Source: Kibdelosporangium sp. MJ126-NF4 | GTDB taxonomy: Bacteria > Actinomycetota > Actinomycetes > Mycobacteriales > Pseudonocardiaceae | Assembly (NCBI RefSeq): GCF_000826545.1 | Contig: NZ_CDME01000006.1 | Location: forward strand, 589,063-653,062 | Length of the DNA stretch: 64,000 nt | Reading direction: 5' to 3' | Part shown: piece by piece, positions 48,173-57,428 of the stretch | Layout of the letters: each line of letters opens with the position of its first letter | How positions within the stretch are numbered: position 1 is the first letter of the stretch | Notes under the pieces: generated by a model | The model's input: only the letters and a program-made list of their open reading frames with translations | Told to the model about the DNA's origin: nothing | Database searches by the model: none | Program-made: the position numbers and the translations under genes

Positions 48173-50008
48173 TCAGGTCCACTGCGGATCGATGCCGTCC
48201 AGCGCCTGATCAAGGGAGATCGCGGCGTCGATCAGGGAGAGGTGGGTGAACGCCTGCGGGAAGTTGCCCAGTTGTTCACCGGTCGGGCCGATCTCCTCGG
48301 CGTACAGCCCAAGATGCGTGCTGTAGGTGAGCATCTTCTCGAAGACCAGCCGTGCTTTGTCCACGTATCCGGCCATGGCCAGTGCGTTGACGTAGGCGAA
48401 CGTGCACAGCGAGAACGTGCCCTCGGAGCCCCGTAGGCCGTCTGGTGCCGCGCTGGGGTCGTAGCGGTAGACGAGGCTGTCGACGACCAGCTCCTCCTCC
48501 ATCGCGGTGAGGGTGGAGAACCACTTCGGGTCACGTGCCGCGATGAAACCGACCTGGGCCATCCGGAGCAACGACGAGTCGAGCACGTCCGAGTCGTAGC
48601 GTTGGACGAACGCGCGGCGGCCAGGATGCCAGCCGCGTTCCCAGATCTGCCGGTAGATCCGGTCGCGGTGCGACCGCCACCGGCCAGACTGCGCCGGTCG
48701 GCGGAGAGCCTCGGACAGCCGGATGCCGCGGTCGAAGGCCACCCAGCTCATCAGCCTGCCGTAGGTGAAGTCGGCGCGTCCGCCTCGGGTCTCCCAGATG
48801 CCCTCCTCGGGCTGGTCCCAGTTCTCGCCGAGCCAGTCGAGCACCCCGGTAAGCGCCTCCCAGCCCTGGTGGCCGATGGGCAGACCGAGCCGGTGCGCCT
48901 GGTAGACGCTGTCGAACAGTTCCCCGTAGATGTCGAGCTGGAGCTGGCCCGCGGCGTCGTTGCCGATCCGCACCGGCCACGAGCCGCGGTAGCCCGCCCA
49001 GTGGTCGAGCGTGTGTTCGGTCAGCTCGGCCGTGCCGTCGACCCGGTACATGACCTGGAGGGGACTGTCCTTGTCCTGGTAACGGTCGGCCAGCCAGCGG
49101 CTGAAGTCCCTGGCCTCCTCGGTGAAGCCCAAGCTCAGCAACGAGTACACCGCGAACGACGCGTCCCTGACCCAGGTGTAGCGGTAGTCCCAGTTGCGCA
49201 GGCCGCCGATCTGCTCGGGCAGACCGGCCGTCGGCGCGGCGACCATGGCACCGGTCGGCGCGTATGTCATCAGTTTCAGCGTCATCGCCGAGCGGTGCAC
49301 CATCTCACGCCACCGGCCCTGGTAGGTCGACTGATCCAGCCAGGATCGCCAGAACCGGGCAGTGTCCCGGCAGAGGTCCTCGATCTCGGCCGGCCGAATG
49401 GCCCTGGGCTGCACGTCAGCGGCGGACTCGAGCACGAACCCACGCACCTCCCCCGTGGACAACGCGATTCGTCCGCGTACGGCGTTGTCGTCGCCGACAC
49501 GGATCGCGGCCAGCCGCTTGTCGCCCGGCTCTCGCACCGAGTGCAAGGTCAGGGTGAGGGTCCCGCTGTCGAACACGGCGCCGTCGTCGGTCAGGTGCGT
49601 CCTGTGGGATTGACGGCCGTAGTCGAAACGCGGCGCGACCTCGACTTCGAACTCGATCTGGCCACGGACGCAGCGCACCATGCGGACCAGACGGTGGTTG
49701 TCGGTGGCATGGGTGCGTGACGCGGGTGGCATGAAGTCGACGAGTTCACCCGTGCCGGATTCGGTCATGAATCTCGTGATGAGCACGGCCGTGTCCGGCA
49801 GATACAGCTGTTTCACCCGGTAGTCGTCGCCAACCGGCCGGACCAGGCAGTGCCCGCCCTGCTCGCGGTCGAGCAGCGCGCCGAACACACTCGGCGAGTC
49901 GAACCTGGGGCAGCAGTACCAGTCGATGGCGCCATCGGCGCTCACCAGGGCGGCGGTCTGCAGGTCACCGATCAGACCATGGTCGGCGATCATCGGGTAG
50001 CCGTTCAT
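48173..50008 (-). CDS. glycoside hydrolase family 15 (trehalase/glucoamylase-like)
   Basis: A 611-residue cytosolic enzyme. The family opening GLIGDLQTAALVSADGAIDW, the barrel motif GGLRNWDYRYTWVRDA near 270-285, the acid region EGIWETRGGRADFTYGRLM near 400-418 and the C-terminal LGLYAEEIGPTGEQLGNFPQ with its conserved glutamates are all present. Actinobacterial members of this form include the trehalase (Rv2402-like), so hydrolysis of trehalose or maltose-type glucosides to glucose is likely. ATG at 50008 follows GAGGAG and overlaps the upstream M20 stop by four bases. The MalT-like regulator downstream fits a sugar-responsive role. Confidence 0.9.
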   Translation of the reverse strand: MNGYPMIADHGLIGDLQTAALVSADGAIDWYCCPRFDSPSVFGALLDREQGGHCLVRPVGDDYRVKQLYLPDTAVLITRFMTESGTGELVDFMPPASRTHATDNHRLVRMVRCVRGQIEFEVEVAPRFDYGRQSHRTHLTDDGAVFDSGTLTLTLHSVREPGDKRLAAIRVGDDNAVRGRIALSTGEVRGFVLESAADVQPRAIRPAEIEDLCRDTARFWRSWLDQSTYQGRWREMVHRSAMTLKLMTYAPTGAMVAAPTAGLPEQIGGLRNWDYRYTWVRDASFAVYSLLSLGFTEEARDFSRWLADRYQDKDSPLQVMYRVDGTAELTEHTLDHWAGYRGSWPVRIGNDAAGQLQLDIYGELFDSVYQAHRLGLPIGHQGWEALTGVLDWLGENWDQPEEGIWETRGGRADFTYGRLMSWVAFDRGIRLSEALRRPAQSGRWRSHRDRIYRQIWERGWHPGRRAFVQRYDSDVLDSSLLRMAQVGFIAARDPKWFSTLTAMEEELVVDSLVYRYDPSAAPDGLRGSEGTFSLCTFAYVNALAMAGYVDKARLVFEKMLTYSTHLGLYAEEIGPTGEQLGNFPQAFTHLSLIDAAISLDQALDGIDPQWT

Positions 50009-51339
50009 GCCTGGCTCCTCGGGTAGTGGGACAGAAACAGCGCCTCGACCAATGCCATTCGCGCGATCTCACCGGGGTCCACGCTTTCGTTCGGCGCGTG
50101 GATGAGCGCCTGCGGCTCTTCGACCCCCATGAGGATCAACTCGGCGTCCGGACTGGCCTCGGCCAACGCCGTGCACAGCGGGATGGATCCACCTTGGCCG
50201 AGCTGCACAGCCGGTCGTCCGTACGCCTCAAGCATCGCTGTGGCCATGGCCCGGTGAGCCGGTCCGTCCTGCGCGGTTCGGAACGGCGTTCCGACGGCCT
50301 CGGTCTCGACCGCGACACGCGCTCCCCATGGGGCGCTGGCGTGCAGGTGATCGACGAGTGCGTTCGCCGCGGTTTCCGCATCCACGTCCGGCGGTATGCG
50401 CAGGTTCAGGCGCGCCGAGGCTTCCGGCACGATCGCGGCGGCCGATCCGGTCACCGGCGGACAGTCGATGCCAAGCACAGTGACAGCCGGACGTGCCCAC
50501 AGCATGTCGGCAACGCCACCATCACCGAGCAACGTGACGTCGTCGAGCACACCAGCGTCGGAGCGGAACCGGTCAACCGGGTACGGCTCGCCCAACCATT
50601 GCTGGTCGCGGTCGAGTCCGGGCACGACAGTGTTGCCCTGGTCGTCGCGCAGCGTCGCCAGTACCGCGATGAGCGCGGCCAACGCGTCCGGAGCGGGACC
50701 GCCGAACATGCCCGAGTGCAGTGCCGCGGCCATGGTCCTCACCGTGACGACGACGTTCACCATGCCGCGCAGGCTGACTGTCACGGCTGGATGTCCGACG
50801 GCGGCATTCCCTGTGTCGCACACCAGGATCGCGTCCGCGTGGACGAGCTCGGGCTTGTCGCGGACCAGGGTCGCGAGCCCGTCCGTGCCCCGTTCCTCGG
50901 CTCCTTCGACCACGATCTTGAGATTGACCGGCAGGTGGTCCAACGCGCGCAGGGCCGTCAGGTGCATGACAATGTTGCCCTTGCAGTCTGCGGCTCCGCG
51001 ACCGTACCAACGGCCGTTCCCGCGGGTCAGTGCGAACGGCGGGGTGTGCCAGGCGTTCTCGTCCAGCGCGGGTTGCACGTCGTAGTGCGCGTAGAGCAAC
51101 ACCGTGGGCGCGTCGGGGTCGCCGCAGTCCCGCGAGCCGACCACCGCCAGGCTTCCGTCGGACGTCTGCTCGGTACGAGCGTCCGCGAACCCGACATCCG
51201 TGAACCCCCGCACGACCCACTCGGCCGCGCGCTCGCACTCCGCCGGTGACGAACCCGCGACGGAGCGGATCGCCACGAGTTCTTCGAGATCCATCCACGC
51301 CGGCGACATCAGGCCGGCTATTCGGTTGCGCAACTCCAT
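50005..51339 (-). CDS. M20-family metallopeptidase (dipeptidase/deacylase)
   Basis: A 444-residue M20 peptidase with a bimetal site: H85 and D87 in AHYDVQP, D118 in GRGAADCKGN, the EE pair E148-E149 in EGAEERGTDG, and H in ALIHAPNESVD near the C-terminus. A lid/dimerisation domain lies in the middle (SLRGMVNVVVTVRTM, HSGMFGG). Members cleave dipeptides or N-acyl amino acids. It starts with ATG at 51339, overlapping the permease stop by one base (TGATG); an in-frame GTG one codon earlier (51342) is also possible. Coupled to two amino-acid permeases, it probably handles imported peptides or conjugates. Confidence 0.88.
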   Translation of the reverse strand: MELRNRIAGLMSPAWMDLEELVAIRSVAGSSPAECERAAEWVVRGFTDVGFADARTEQTSDGSLAVVGSRDCGDPDAPTVLLYAHYDVQPALDENAWHTPPFALTRGNGRWYGRGAADCKGNIVMHLTALRALDHLPVNLKIVVEGAEERGTDGLATLVRDKPELVHADAILVCDTGNAAVGHPAVTVSLRGMVNVVVTVRTMAAALHSGMFGGPAPDALAALIAVLATLRDDQGNTVVPGLDRDQQWLGEPYPVDRFRSDAGVLDDVTLLGDGGVADMLWARPAVTVLGIDCPPVTGSAAAIVPEASARLNLRIPPDVDAETAANALVDHLHASAPWGARVAVETEAVGTPFRTAQDGPAHRAMATAMLEAYGRPAVQLGQGGSIPLCTALAEASPDAELILMGVEEPQALIHAPNESVDPGEIARMALVEALFLSHYPRSQA

Positions 51340-52733
51340 CACGACGCTTCGACCTCCGGTTGTTTCCATGAGGGTTTGCGAGCTTTGTAGAACACCAGCG
51401 GCACGACGACACCGAGCCCGAGCGCACCGCCCGCGACGATCAGGAGGTACGTGCCCACGTTCCCGCCGCCGAACTGTGACGGCGGGATGAAGCCGACGAG
51501 CAGTGCCGCCAGTGACGCGGCGAAGCCCATGCCGCAGAGCGCGGTGAGCATCGGTGCCCGGAAGCCGCGGGGGTGATCGGGTTCCTTGCGGCGCAACCTG
51601 ACAGCCGCCACGAACATCAGCAGGTACATGATCAGGTAGACCTGGGTCGTGATCACCGAGAAGATCCAGTACGCGCTGGAGACGTCCGGGATGAACGCGT
51701 ACAGCAGTGCGATCACTGTGGTGATCAGGCCCTGCGCGACCAGGATGTTGCTCTGCACGCCGTGTTTGTTCATCCGCTGCAGGAAAGGCGGGAGATAGCC
51801 CTCCTGACGGGAGATCATCAGCAGCCCTTTGGACGGACCGGCCAGCCAGGTCAGCATGCCGCCCAGCGAGGCAGTGACCAGCATGATCCCGATGACCGGG
51901 GTCAGCACCTGCCAGCCGAACTGCGCGAAAACCACGTCGAACGCCTGCATCACGCCCGCGGTGAGCGACAACTCGTCTGCGGGCACGACCCAGCTGATCG
52001 CCAGCGCGGGCAGGATGAAGATCACCAGCACGAGCGCCATCGACAGGAACATCGCCCGAGGGAACTGTTTGGCGGGATCCCGCAAGGACGACACGTGCAC
52101 GGCGTTCATCTCCATGCCCGAGTACGAGAGGAAGTTGTTGACGATCAGGACCAGGCTCGCGAGGCCTGCCCACGCCGGCAGGAGGTTGTCCGTGGTCATC
52201 GGCGCGGCGGAAGCGTTGCCCTGGCCAAGGAACACGATTCCGAGCACGACCAGGAGCGCGCCGGGCAGCAACGTGCCGATGATCAGGCCGCCACTGGCCA
52301 GGCCCGCGACGCCTTTCGTTCCCCGTGACGAGATCCAGACTCCCGACCAGTACGCCACGACAATGACCGCCGCCGTCCACAAGCCGTTGCCGGCCAACGA
52401 CGGGTTGATGACGTAGGCCAGTGTGCTCGCCACATAGGCCAGCAGGCTCGGGTAGTAGAAGATCGTCATCGCGAACTGGCACCAGACCGCAAGGAACCCC
52501 ATCGGTTTCGAGATTCCCCTTGCGACCCAGTTGTAGACGCCGCCGCGCCAGCCCGATGCCAGTTCGGCGGACACGAGCGAAGTGGGGAGCAGGAAGACGA
52601 TCGCGGGGATCAGGTACAGCAGGACACAAGCGAGGCCGTACACGGCCATTGTCGGTGACGGCCGCAAACTCGCCACCGAACTCGTTGTCATCAGGGCCAA
52701 TGCGATCCAGGAGATCCACGCGTGTCTCTGCAT
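51339..52733 (-). CDS. APC-superfamily amino acid permease, GadC-like
   Basis: A 464-residue membrane protein with twelve hydrophobic segments. The N-terminal ISWIALALMTTSSVASLRP, the helix LVLIVNNFLSYSGMEMNAVH and the long cytoplasmic loop with RLRRKEPDHPRGFR are typical of the glutamate/GABA antiporter branch. Substrates are usually amino acids or dipeptides, with exchange or proton coupling. ATG at 52733 begins MQRHAWISWIAL. It lies between the second permease and the M20 gene and is coupled to the latter by a one-base overlap. Confidence 0.86.
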   Translation of the reverse strand: MQRHAWISWIALALMTTSSVASLRPSPTMAVYGLACVLLYLIPAIVFLLPTSLVSAELASGWRGGVYNWVARGISKPMGFLAVWCQFAMTIFYYPSLLAYVASTLAYVINPSLAGNGLWTAAVIVVAYWSGVWISSRGTKGVAGLASGGLIIGTLLPGALLVVLGIVFLGQGNASAAPMTTDNLLPAWAGLASLVLIVNNFLSYSGMEMNAVHVSSLRDPAKQFPRAMFLSMALVLVIFILPALAISWVVPADELSLTAGVMQAFDVVFAQFGWQVLTPVIGIMLVTASLGGMLTWLAGPSKGLLMISRQEGYLPPFLQRMNKHGVQSNILVAQGLITTVIALLYAFIPDVSSAYWIFSVITTQVYLIMYLLMFVAAVRLRRKEPDHPRGFRAPMLTALCGMGFAASLAALLVGFIPPSQFGGGNVGTYLLIVAGGALGLGVVVPLVFYKARKPSWKQPEVEAS

Positions 52734-52774
52734 GGGGCCAGAATCACGATGATCCGGGCGTCGCGACTCGTCCG

Positions 52775-54037
52775 TCACGGGTGAGTTGGCCGGATCACCC
52801 GCCACACGAGGTCCACGCCGACAGCCAACGCGAACACGGCGATCATCGCCACCAGGGTCGCGGGCTCCGTCCGGGCGGTCTGTACCCCGAACACGACGAG
52901 CACACCGGCCGTGAGCACGATTCCCACGATGAGCGGCCATGTCCGCGAGCGGGTCTGCGCCCTCAGCCGGAACGCGGCAACGGACGTCACCAGGAAGATC
53001 ACCAACGCGACCGCGCTGCCCAGCGACGCGATCGCGGTCAGGTCGATCAGGTTGGCCATCAGCAGGGCCACCACCACCGAGATGACCAGACCCCGGGTGC
53101 CACCGACACGTGCGCGACTCCCGAACACCTTCGGGAACGTGCCCGATCCGGCCAGCTCCGCGGTCGACCCCATGGCGGCGAACAGGTTCGCGTTCACCGA
53201 CGACGATGTCCCGAGCATCGCGACGATCGTCACCAACACGAATCCGGCTGTCCCCAAGGATGGTTCGGCCGCCACAGCCAAGGCGGTTTCCCCGTTCTCG
53301 ATGACCTGTGGCACGGTCAGGGTTCCGAAGACGCCGATGGCGATCAGTACGTACAACAGGGTCGTGATCCCGAGGGACAGGTACATGGCCCGCGGCAGGG
53401 CACGAGCGGGGTCCCGCAGCTCCCCACCGGTGAAGCTGACCACGGCGAACCCGAGGTATGCGAAGAACGTCAACGCCACGCTGGACACGATGTGCGTCGC
53501 GGAGGGATAGGACGACGGCGCGAGCAGCCCCGGGTCGAGGTTGGCGAACGTCACCGCGATGAACACCGCCAGGACGGCAAGCATCACCACCACGATCGCC
53601 GTCTGCAGGCGCTCGATGGACTTGGCACCCGCGATGTTGACCACCGCGGCCGCGACGACCACGACCGTGGTCAGCGCTTTGGCCCAGCCGGGCGATCCAC
53701 CGAACAGCAGGGCCGATCCGTAGTGCCCGAACGACACCGCCACCATCGCGGTCACGATCAACGCCGCGAAGTACAACAGCCACGACACCACCGACGTGAT
53801 GTGGCTGCGGCCGAAACCTTTGTGCAGATAGGTGACTATCCCGCCGGAAGAGGGATATCGCGCACCGAGCTTGGCCACCGCGTATCCCTGCAGCAGGGCG
53901 ATCACACCGGCGAGCAGGAACGAAAGCCAGGCAGCGGAACCGGCAATCGCACCGGCTTCGCCGAGCAACGCGAAGATTCCGGCGCCCACCATCGACCCGA
54001 TGCCGAGGAACGCGGCACCTCCGACTGTCATCCCCAT
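52775..54037 (-). CDS. APC-superfamily amino acid permease
   Basis: A 420-residue permease. It starts MGMTVGGAAFLGIGSMVGAGIFALLG, the characteristic APC first helix with the G-S-M-V-G-A-G-I-F substrate loop, and shows about 12 helices. The YLGFAVVSFTGGELRDPAR segment is also typical. It is distinct from the GadC-like gene that follows after 41 bases. ATG at 54037 follows GAGGAGG. It is the first gene of the leftward string permease-permease-M20-GH15. Confidence 0.88.
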   Translation of the reverse strand: MGMTVGGAAFLGIGSMVGAGIFALLGEAGAIAGSAAWLSFLLAGVIALLQGYAVAKLGARYPSSGGIVTYLHKGFGRSHITSVVSWLLYFAALIVTAMVAVSFGHYGSALLFGGSPGWAKALTTVVVVAAAVVNIAGAKSIERLQTAIVVVMLAVLAVFIAVTFANLDPGLLAPSSYPSATHIVSSVALTFFAYLGFAVVSFTGGELRDPARALPRAMYLSLGITTLLYVLIAIGVFGTLTVPQVIENGETALAVAAEPSLGTAGFVLVTIVAMLGTSSSVNANLFAAMGSTAELAGSGTFPKVFGSRARVGGTRGLVISVVVALLMANLIDLTAIASLGSAVALVIFLVTSVAAFRLRAQTRSRTWPLIVGIVLTAGVLVVFGVQTARTEPATLVAMIAVFALAVGVDLVWRVIRPTHP

Positions 54038-54198
54038 CCGTCCTCCTCATGGTCGGGGTCACCGACGCTAGGGCGCGGCAGGCGAACGCGAATCGTTCTG
54101 CCGGGGTGAATCACGGCCGCGACTCACCCGGATCGGAGGAGGAGATCCCGCAGCCGGTCCGGTGATCATGTCGTCAGGCAATCGAAGGAGGCGTCGAG

Positions 54199-54483
54199 AT
54201 GTCTCGCGAACCCGGCGGGAGGCGAAGACGACGAAGGCTCTTTCTCGTCGGACTCGTCATAGCGCTCATACCGATGACCGCGGCACCACATCGAGAGTCC
54301 ACGTGCGATTCCGGACGGTCGTTCGCCGGTTCGCTGATCTGCGCGCCGATCGAGCTGATCCGGATCTTCGGCCCACTTGTCCGTCATCTCGTGCTGCCAG
54401 GCCGCTCATCCACTGCGGGTGACGCGCGACCTGCTCGCACTGCGGGACATTCGTCCTTGTCGCCAGGACATCGAGGAGGATCC
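54199..54483 (+). other. possible in-frame N-terminal extension of the ANTAR gene
   Basis: ATG at 54199 has AAGGAGG 7 bases upstream and starts MSREPGGRRRRRRLFLVGL, a basic stretch plus one hydrophobic segment, then stays in frame with the ANTAR protein with no stop. The later codons (54420-54483) have poor third-position GC for this genome, so the region may not be translated. If used, the product would be a membrane-anchored 348-residue ANTAR protein. Confidence 0.4.
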
Positions 54484-55245
54484 ATGGAAGTGACCCAGGT
54501 GCGCATCGAAGATCTCATGTCGGACGTACTGGCCGGGATGGCACAGGAAATGCCGTGGTTGCTGGGCGCGGACATCATCGCGTTCCGCGACGAGTGCCCG
54601 GTCGTCTACGCCACGTACGGCGTCGGAATCACCTTGCAGAACATCCAGGAACACCTTCGGGCAGGTCCCACTCGGGACGCCGCCACTACCGACGGTCCGG
54701 TGATCAGCGACAACATCTGGCGTGACAAGAGGTGGCCTGCCCTTGACCTGTCACGAACAAGTGCACTGTATCCCCAGCACGCTCGTCTTCTGTCGAAGGT
54801 GAACGGCGTCGCGGCGTTGCCCGGCCTGCAGGACGACAGTGGGCTGATCGTCGTGACCACGTACCTCGGTGAGACTCCGAACGACAACGTGTTGGACACC
54901 ATGGCCCGTTATGAGCGGCTCGTCACCGCGGACGTGGCCGTACTCTCGTCGTTCTCCGGAACCGACCAGCGCACCAGCCGAGTACTGACGGCACTGCACC
55001 GCCGAGATGTCATCGAACAGGCGAAAGGCGTGGTGATGGCCACGTGCCGGACCGATCACACCATGGCCTGGCTGCTGCTCCAGGACGCGTGCAGGCGGAC
55101 GAACACCAACCTCAACGCGCTGGCGGCCGAACTGGTACGGCATGTCAAGTCTGAAGTAGACACTGTCGGGGACTCCGGCACCGGGCGCGCGGCAGGTGAA
55201 CTGTGGACGGCGCTGCGGCACATCCACACCACGGCCGGTATCTGA
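54484..55245 (+). CDS. ANTAR-domain RNA-binding regulator
   Basis: A 253-residue protein starting MEVTQVRIEDLM after GAGGAGGA. An N-terminal domain of about 150 residues has a GAF-like strand pattern (PVVYATYGVGITLQNIQEHL, VAALPGLQDDSGLIVVTTYL) and the C-terminal ANTAR domain (about 165-225) is RDVIEQAKGVVMATCRTDHT followed by AWLLLQDACRRTNTNLNALA. ANTAR domains bind stem loops in RNA and stop termination when activated. It heads a rightward run of membrane and fold proteins of the same direction (55264-57931), so it may regulate them. A 285-base upstream extension in frame is noted separately. Confidence 0.78.
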   Translation: MEVTQVRIEDLMSDVLAGMAQEMPWLLGADIIAFRDECPVVYATYGVGITLQNIQEHLRAGPTRDAATTDGPVISDNIWRDKRWPALDLSRTSALYPQHARLLSKVNGVAALPGLQDDSGLIVVTTYLGETPNDNVLDTMARYERLVTADVAVLSSFSGTDQRTSRVLTALHRRDVIEQAKGVVMATCRTDHTMAWLLLQDACRRTNTNLNALAAELVRHVKSEVDTVGDSGTGRAAGELWTALRHIHTTAGI

Positions 55246-55263
55246 TCGCATCGGAGCAAGCAG

Positions 55264-55947
55264 ATGTCACCATCCCAAGACTCGGCCACGACCACGCACG
55301 GCAAGCCACGCCTGTCCGTTCGCCAGGTGGCGGACCTGCCGATCTGGGTCCTGCGGTCCACCGTCGGCCGGACGCTCAACAGCGTGGTGATCTCGGGGCC
55401 GGACGGCCTCATCCTGATCAACACCGGAACCAGTCCACAGCACGGCAGAGCCATCAGCAGGCACATCGCCGATCTGTCCGGTGACCCGGTCACCACCATC
55501 GTCTACCCACACCACCCCACAGCCAACTGCCGGGGCACGACCGCGTTCGCCGACCACAACGACGCGAAACTGGGCAATGTCGTGATCCTCGCGGCGGGCC
55601 GTCCGGCTCGCGACCACTCGGAGGTACCGCCCAATCTGGTGGTCGACAGGGAATGCGTGCTGACACTGTCCGGTGTCACGCTCAGGCTGCTGCCCGCCGC
55701 GGCGGGCAGCGTCAGTGCCACCAACATCTACCTGCCGAAGCACCGGGTGGCAGTGATCGCCGACGAGCCGTACATGTGGGCTCGCACGGTGGAGCACCCC
55801 GCGGGCACCGCGTTCACGCACGCTGTCGGCTGGTTCCTGCGATTCCCGGTCGAGCACTTGCTCGGCAGCCGCATCCTGCCGCTGTCCGGCCCCGAGGTGC
55901 ACCTCGTCCTGCGCCGCTACCTCGACCGCCCACCCGTCCGTTCCTAG
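55264..55947 (+). CDS. metallo-beta-lactamase-fold protein lacking the metal motif
   Basis: A 227-residue protein that follows the alkyl-sulfatase/metallo-beta-lactamase layout: opening strands TLNSVVISGPDGLILINTGT, then the place where HxHxDH should be reads YPHHPTANCRG (81-91), so most zinc ligands are missing. A later SATNIYLPKHRVAVIADE and VEHLLGSRILPLSGPEV match the second half of the fold. The substrate fold appears kept but catalysis lost, or the metal site moved. ATG at 55264 follows GGAG at 55254-55257. The DUF7144 gene starts 9 bases later. Confidence 0.7.
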   Translation: MSPSQDSATTTHGKPRLSVRQVADLPIWVLRSTVGRTLNSVVISGPDGLILINTGTSPQHGRAISRHIADLSGDPVTTIVYPHHPTANCRGTTAFADHNDAKLGNVVILAAGRPARDHSEVPPNLVVDRECVLTLSGVTLRLLPAAAGSVSATNIYLPKHRVAVIADEPYMWARTVEHPAGTAFTHAVGWFLRFPVEHLLGSRILPLSGPEVHLVLRRYLDRPPVRS

Positions 55948-55956
55948 GGAGACTCG

Positions 55957-56379
55957 ATGATCGACCACGCCAAACAACGTGCGGACAGCCGAATCACCAT
56001 CTGGTCCGGCTGGATGTGGTTCGCCGCCATCATCATGGTGCTCACCGGAATCTTCAACGCCGTCGAGGGCCTCGTGGCGTTGCTCAACCGGGCGTTCTAC
56101 GTGACCAACGGCGACGACCTGCTCATCCTCGACCTGACCACATGGGGATGGGTGCACCTGCTGATCGGCGTCCTGGTGATGTCGGCGGGGTTCGCCCTGC
56201 TCACCGGGGCGGTGTGGGCACGGGTCGTCGCGGTCGCGGTCGCCTCGGTGAACGCCATCGCCCAGATCACGTTCGTCTCCGCCTATCCCGTGTGGTCCAC
56301 GATCGTGATCGCCCTGTCCATCCTGGTGATCTGGGCGATCGTCGTCCACGGTCGGGATGCGACGGACGAACTGCTGTGA
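55957..56379 (+). CDS. DUF7144-type four-helix membrane protein
   Basis: A 140-residue membrane protein with four hydrophobic helices (WFAAIIMVLTGIFNAVEGL, WVHLLIGVLVMSAGFALLTG, ARVVAVAVASVNAIAQ, IVIALSILVIWAIVVHG). The W-WGWVHLLIGVL pattern fits the DUF7144 family of unknown function, found next to stress genes in actinomycetes. Its TGA overlaps the GTG start of the AI-2E gene by four bases, so the two are translationally coupled. Confidence 0.78.
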   Translation: MIDHAKQRADSRITIWSGWMWFAAIIMVLTGIFNAVEGLVALLNRAFYVTNGDDLLILDLTTWGWVHLLIGVLVMSAGFALLTGAVWARVVAVAVASVNAIAQITFVSAYPVWSTIVIALSILVIWAIVVHGRDATDELL

Positions 56380-57428
56380 CAGCACCGCTGCCGCGCGCTC
56401 TGATCCTGCTCCTCGGCGCGGCGGCGACCGTGATCACGGTCGCCGGACTGAAGTCGATCGCCTGGCTGGCGGCTCCGGTCCTGCTCGCTCTCGTCATCGT
56501 GATCGCGGTCAGCCCAGTCCACCGATGGCTCAGGCGCGTGGGCTTTCCCTCGTGGGCGGCGACACTGGTCCTCGTCGTGCTCGTCTACGGCACGTTGATC
56601 ACCTTTGCTGTGGTGACATTCGTGTCGCTGGCCCAGTTGACGACGACCTTGCCACGGTACGCCGATCGCTTCGACGGCATCCTCGCGGACATCACCCGTG
56701 CGCTGCAGGGAATGGGAGTCACCCCGGAGCAGGTCCGCGACGCACTGGCAACACTGGATTTCGGCAAGATCGCGCCCTATGTCGGATCGATCATCAGCGA
56801 CCTCACCGGCCTCACCACGAGTCTGGTGTTCCTCCTCGCCCTGCTGCTGTTCCTCAGCATCGAGGCAATCAGCGTGGACACCCGGCTCGCCGACATCGCC
56901 GCCGAACGTCCACAGGTGACACACGCGCTGCGCACGTTCACCATCCGAACCCGCCGCTATCTGGCCGTGACCACCGTGTTCGGTCTGGCCATCGCGGTTC
57001 TCGACGTGATCGCCCTCGCGCTACTGGGCATACCGTTGTCCCTGCTGTGGGGGCTGTTGTCCTTCGTGACCAACTACATCCCCAACATCGGCTTCCTGAT
57101 GGGGGTGATCCCGCCCGCGGTTCTCGCACTGCTGGTCGGTGGATGGAAACTGATGCTGATCGTCATCCTGATCTACTGGGCACTCAATTTCCTGGTGCAG
57201 TCCGTGATCCAGCCGATATACGTCGGCGACAGCATCGGCCTGTCACCGGTGATGACCTTTATGGCACTGGTGTTCTGGGCATGGGTGCTCGGCCCACTCG
57301 GCGCCCTGCTCGCGGTACCGACGACCTTGCTCGTCATGGCGTTGCTTGTGGACACCGATCCCCGTGCGAGCTGGGCAACGGCACTGACCAGACACAACAA
57401 ACGGACCGAACGAACGGACACGGCATGA
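56376..57428 (+). CDS. AI-2E family transporter
   Basis: A 350-residue membrane protein with the AI-2E (PF01594) layout: helices 1-2 (ALILLLGAAATVITVAGLKS), helix 3 at about 57-85 (LVLVVLVYGTLITFAVVTF), a soluble stretch, and the conserved YIPNIGFLMGVIPPAVLAL block near 230-248 with QSVIQPIYVGDSIGLSPVMT. Members export small hydrophilic metabolites or sodium; AI-2 export is known for only some. It starts with GTG at 56376, overlapping the previous stop, and its own stop overlaps the next start by ATGA. Confidence 0.88.
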   Translation: MTAPLPRALILLLGAAATVITVAGLKSIAWLAAPVLLALVIVIAVSPVHRWLRRVGFPSWAATLVLVVLVYGTLITFAVVTFVSLAQLTTTLPRYADRFDGILADITRALQGMGVTPEQVRDALATLDFGKIAPYVGSIISDLTGLTTSLVFLLALLLFLSIEAISVDTRLADIAAERPQVTHALRTFTIRTRRYLAVTTVFGLAIAVLDVIALALLGIPLSLLWGLLSFVTNYIPNIGFLMGVIPPAVLALLVGGWKLMLIVILIYWALNFLVQSVIQPIYVGDSIGLSPVMTFMALVFWAWVLGPLGALLAVPTTLLVMALLVDTDPRASWATALTRHNKRTERTDTA

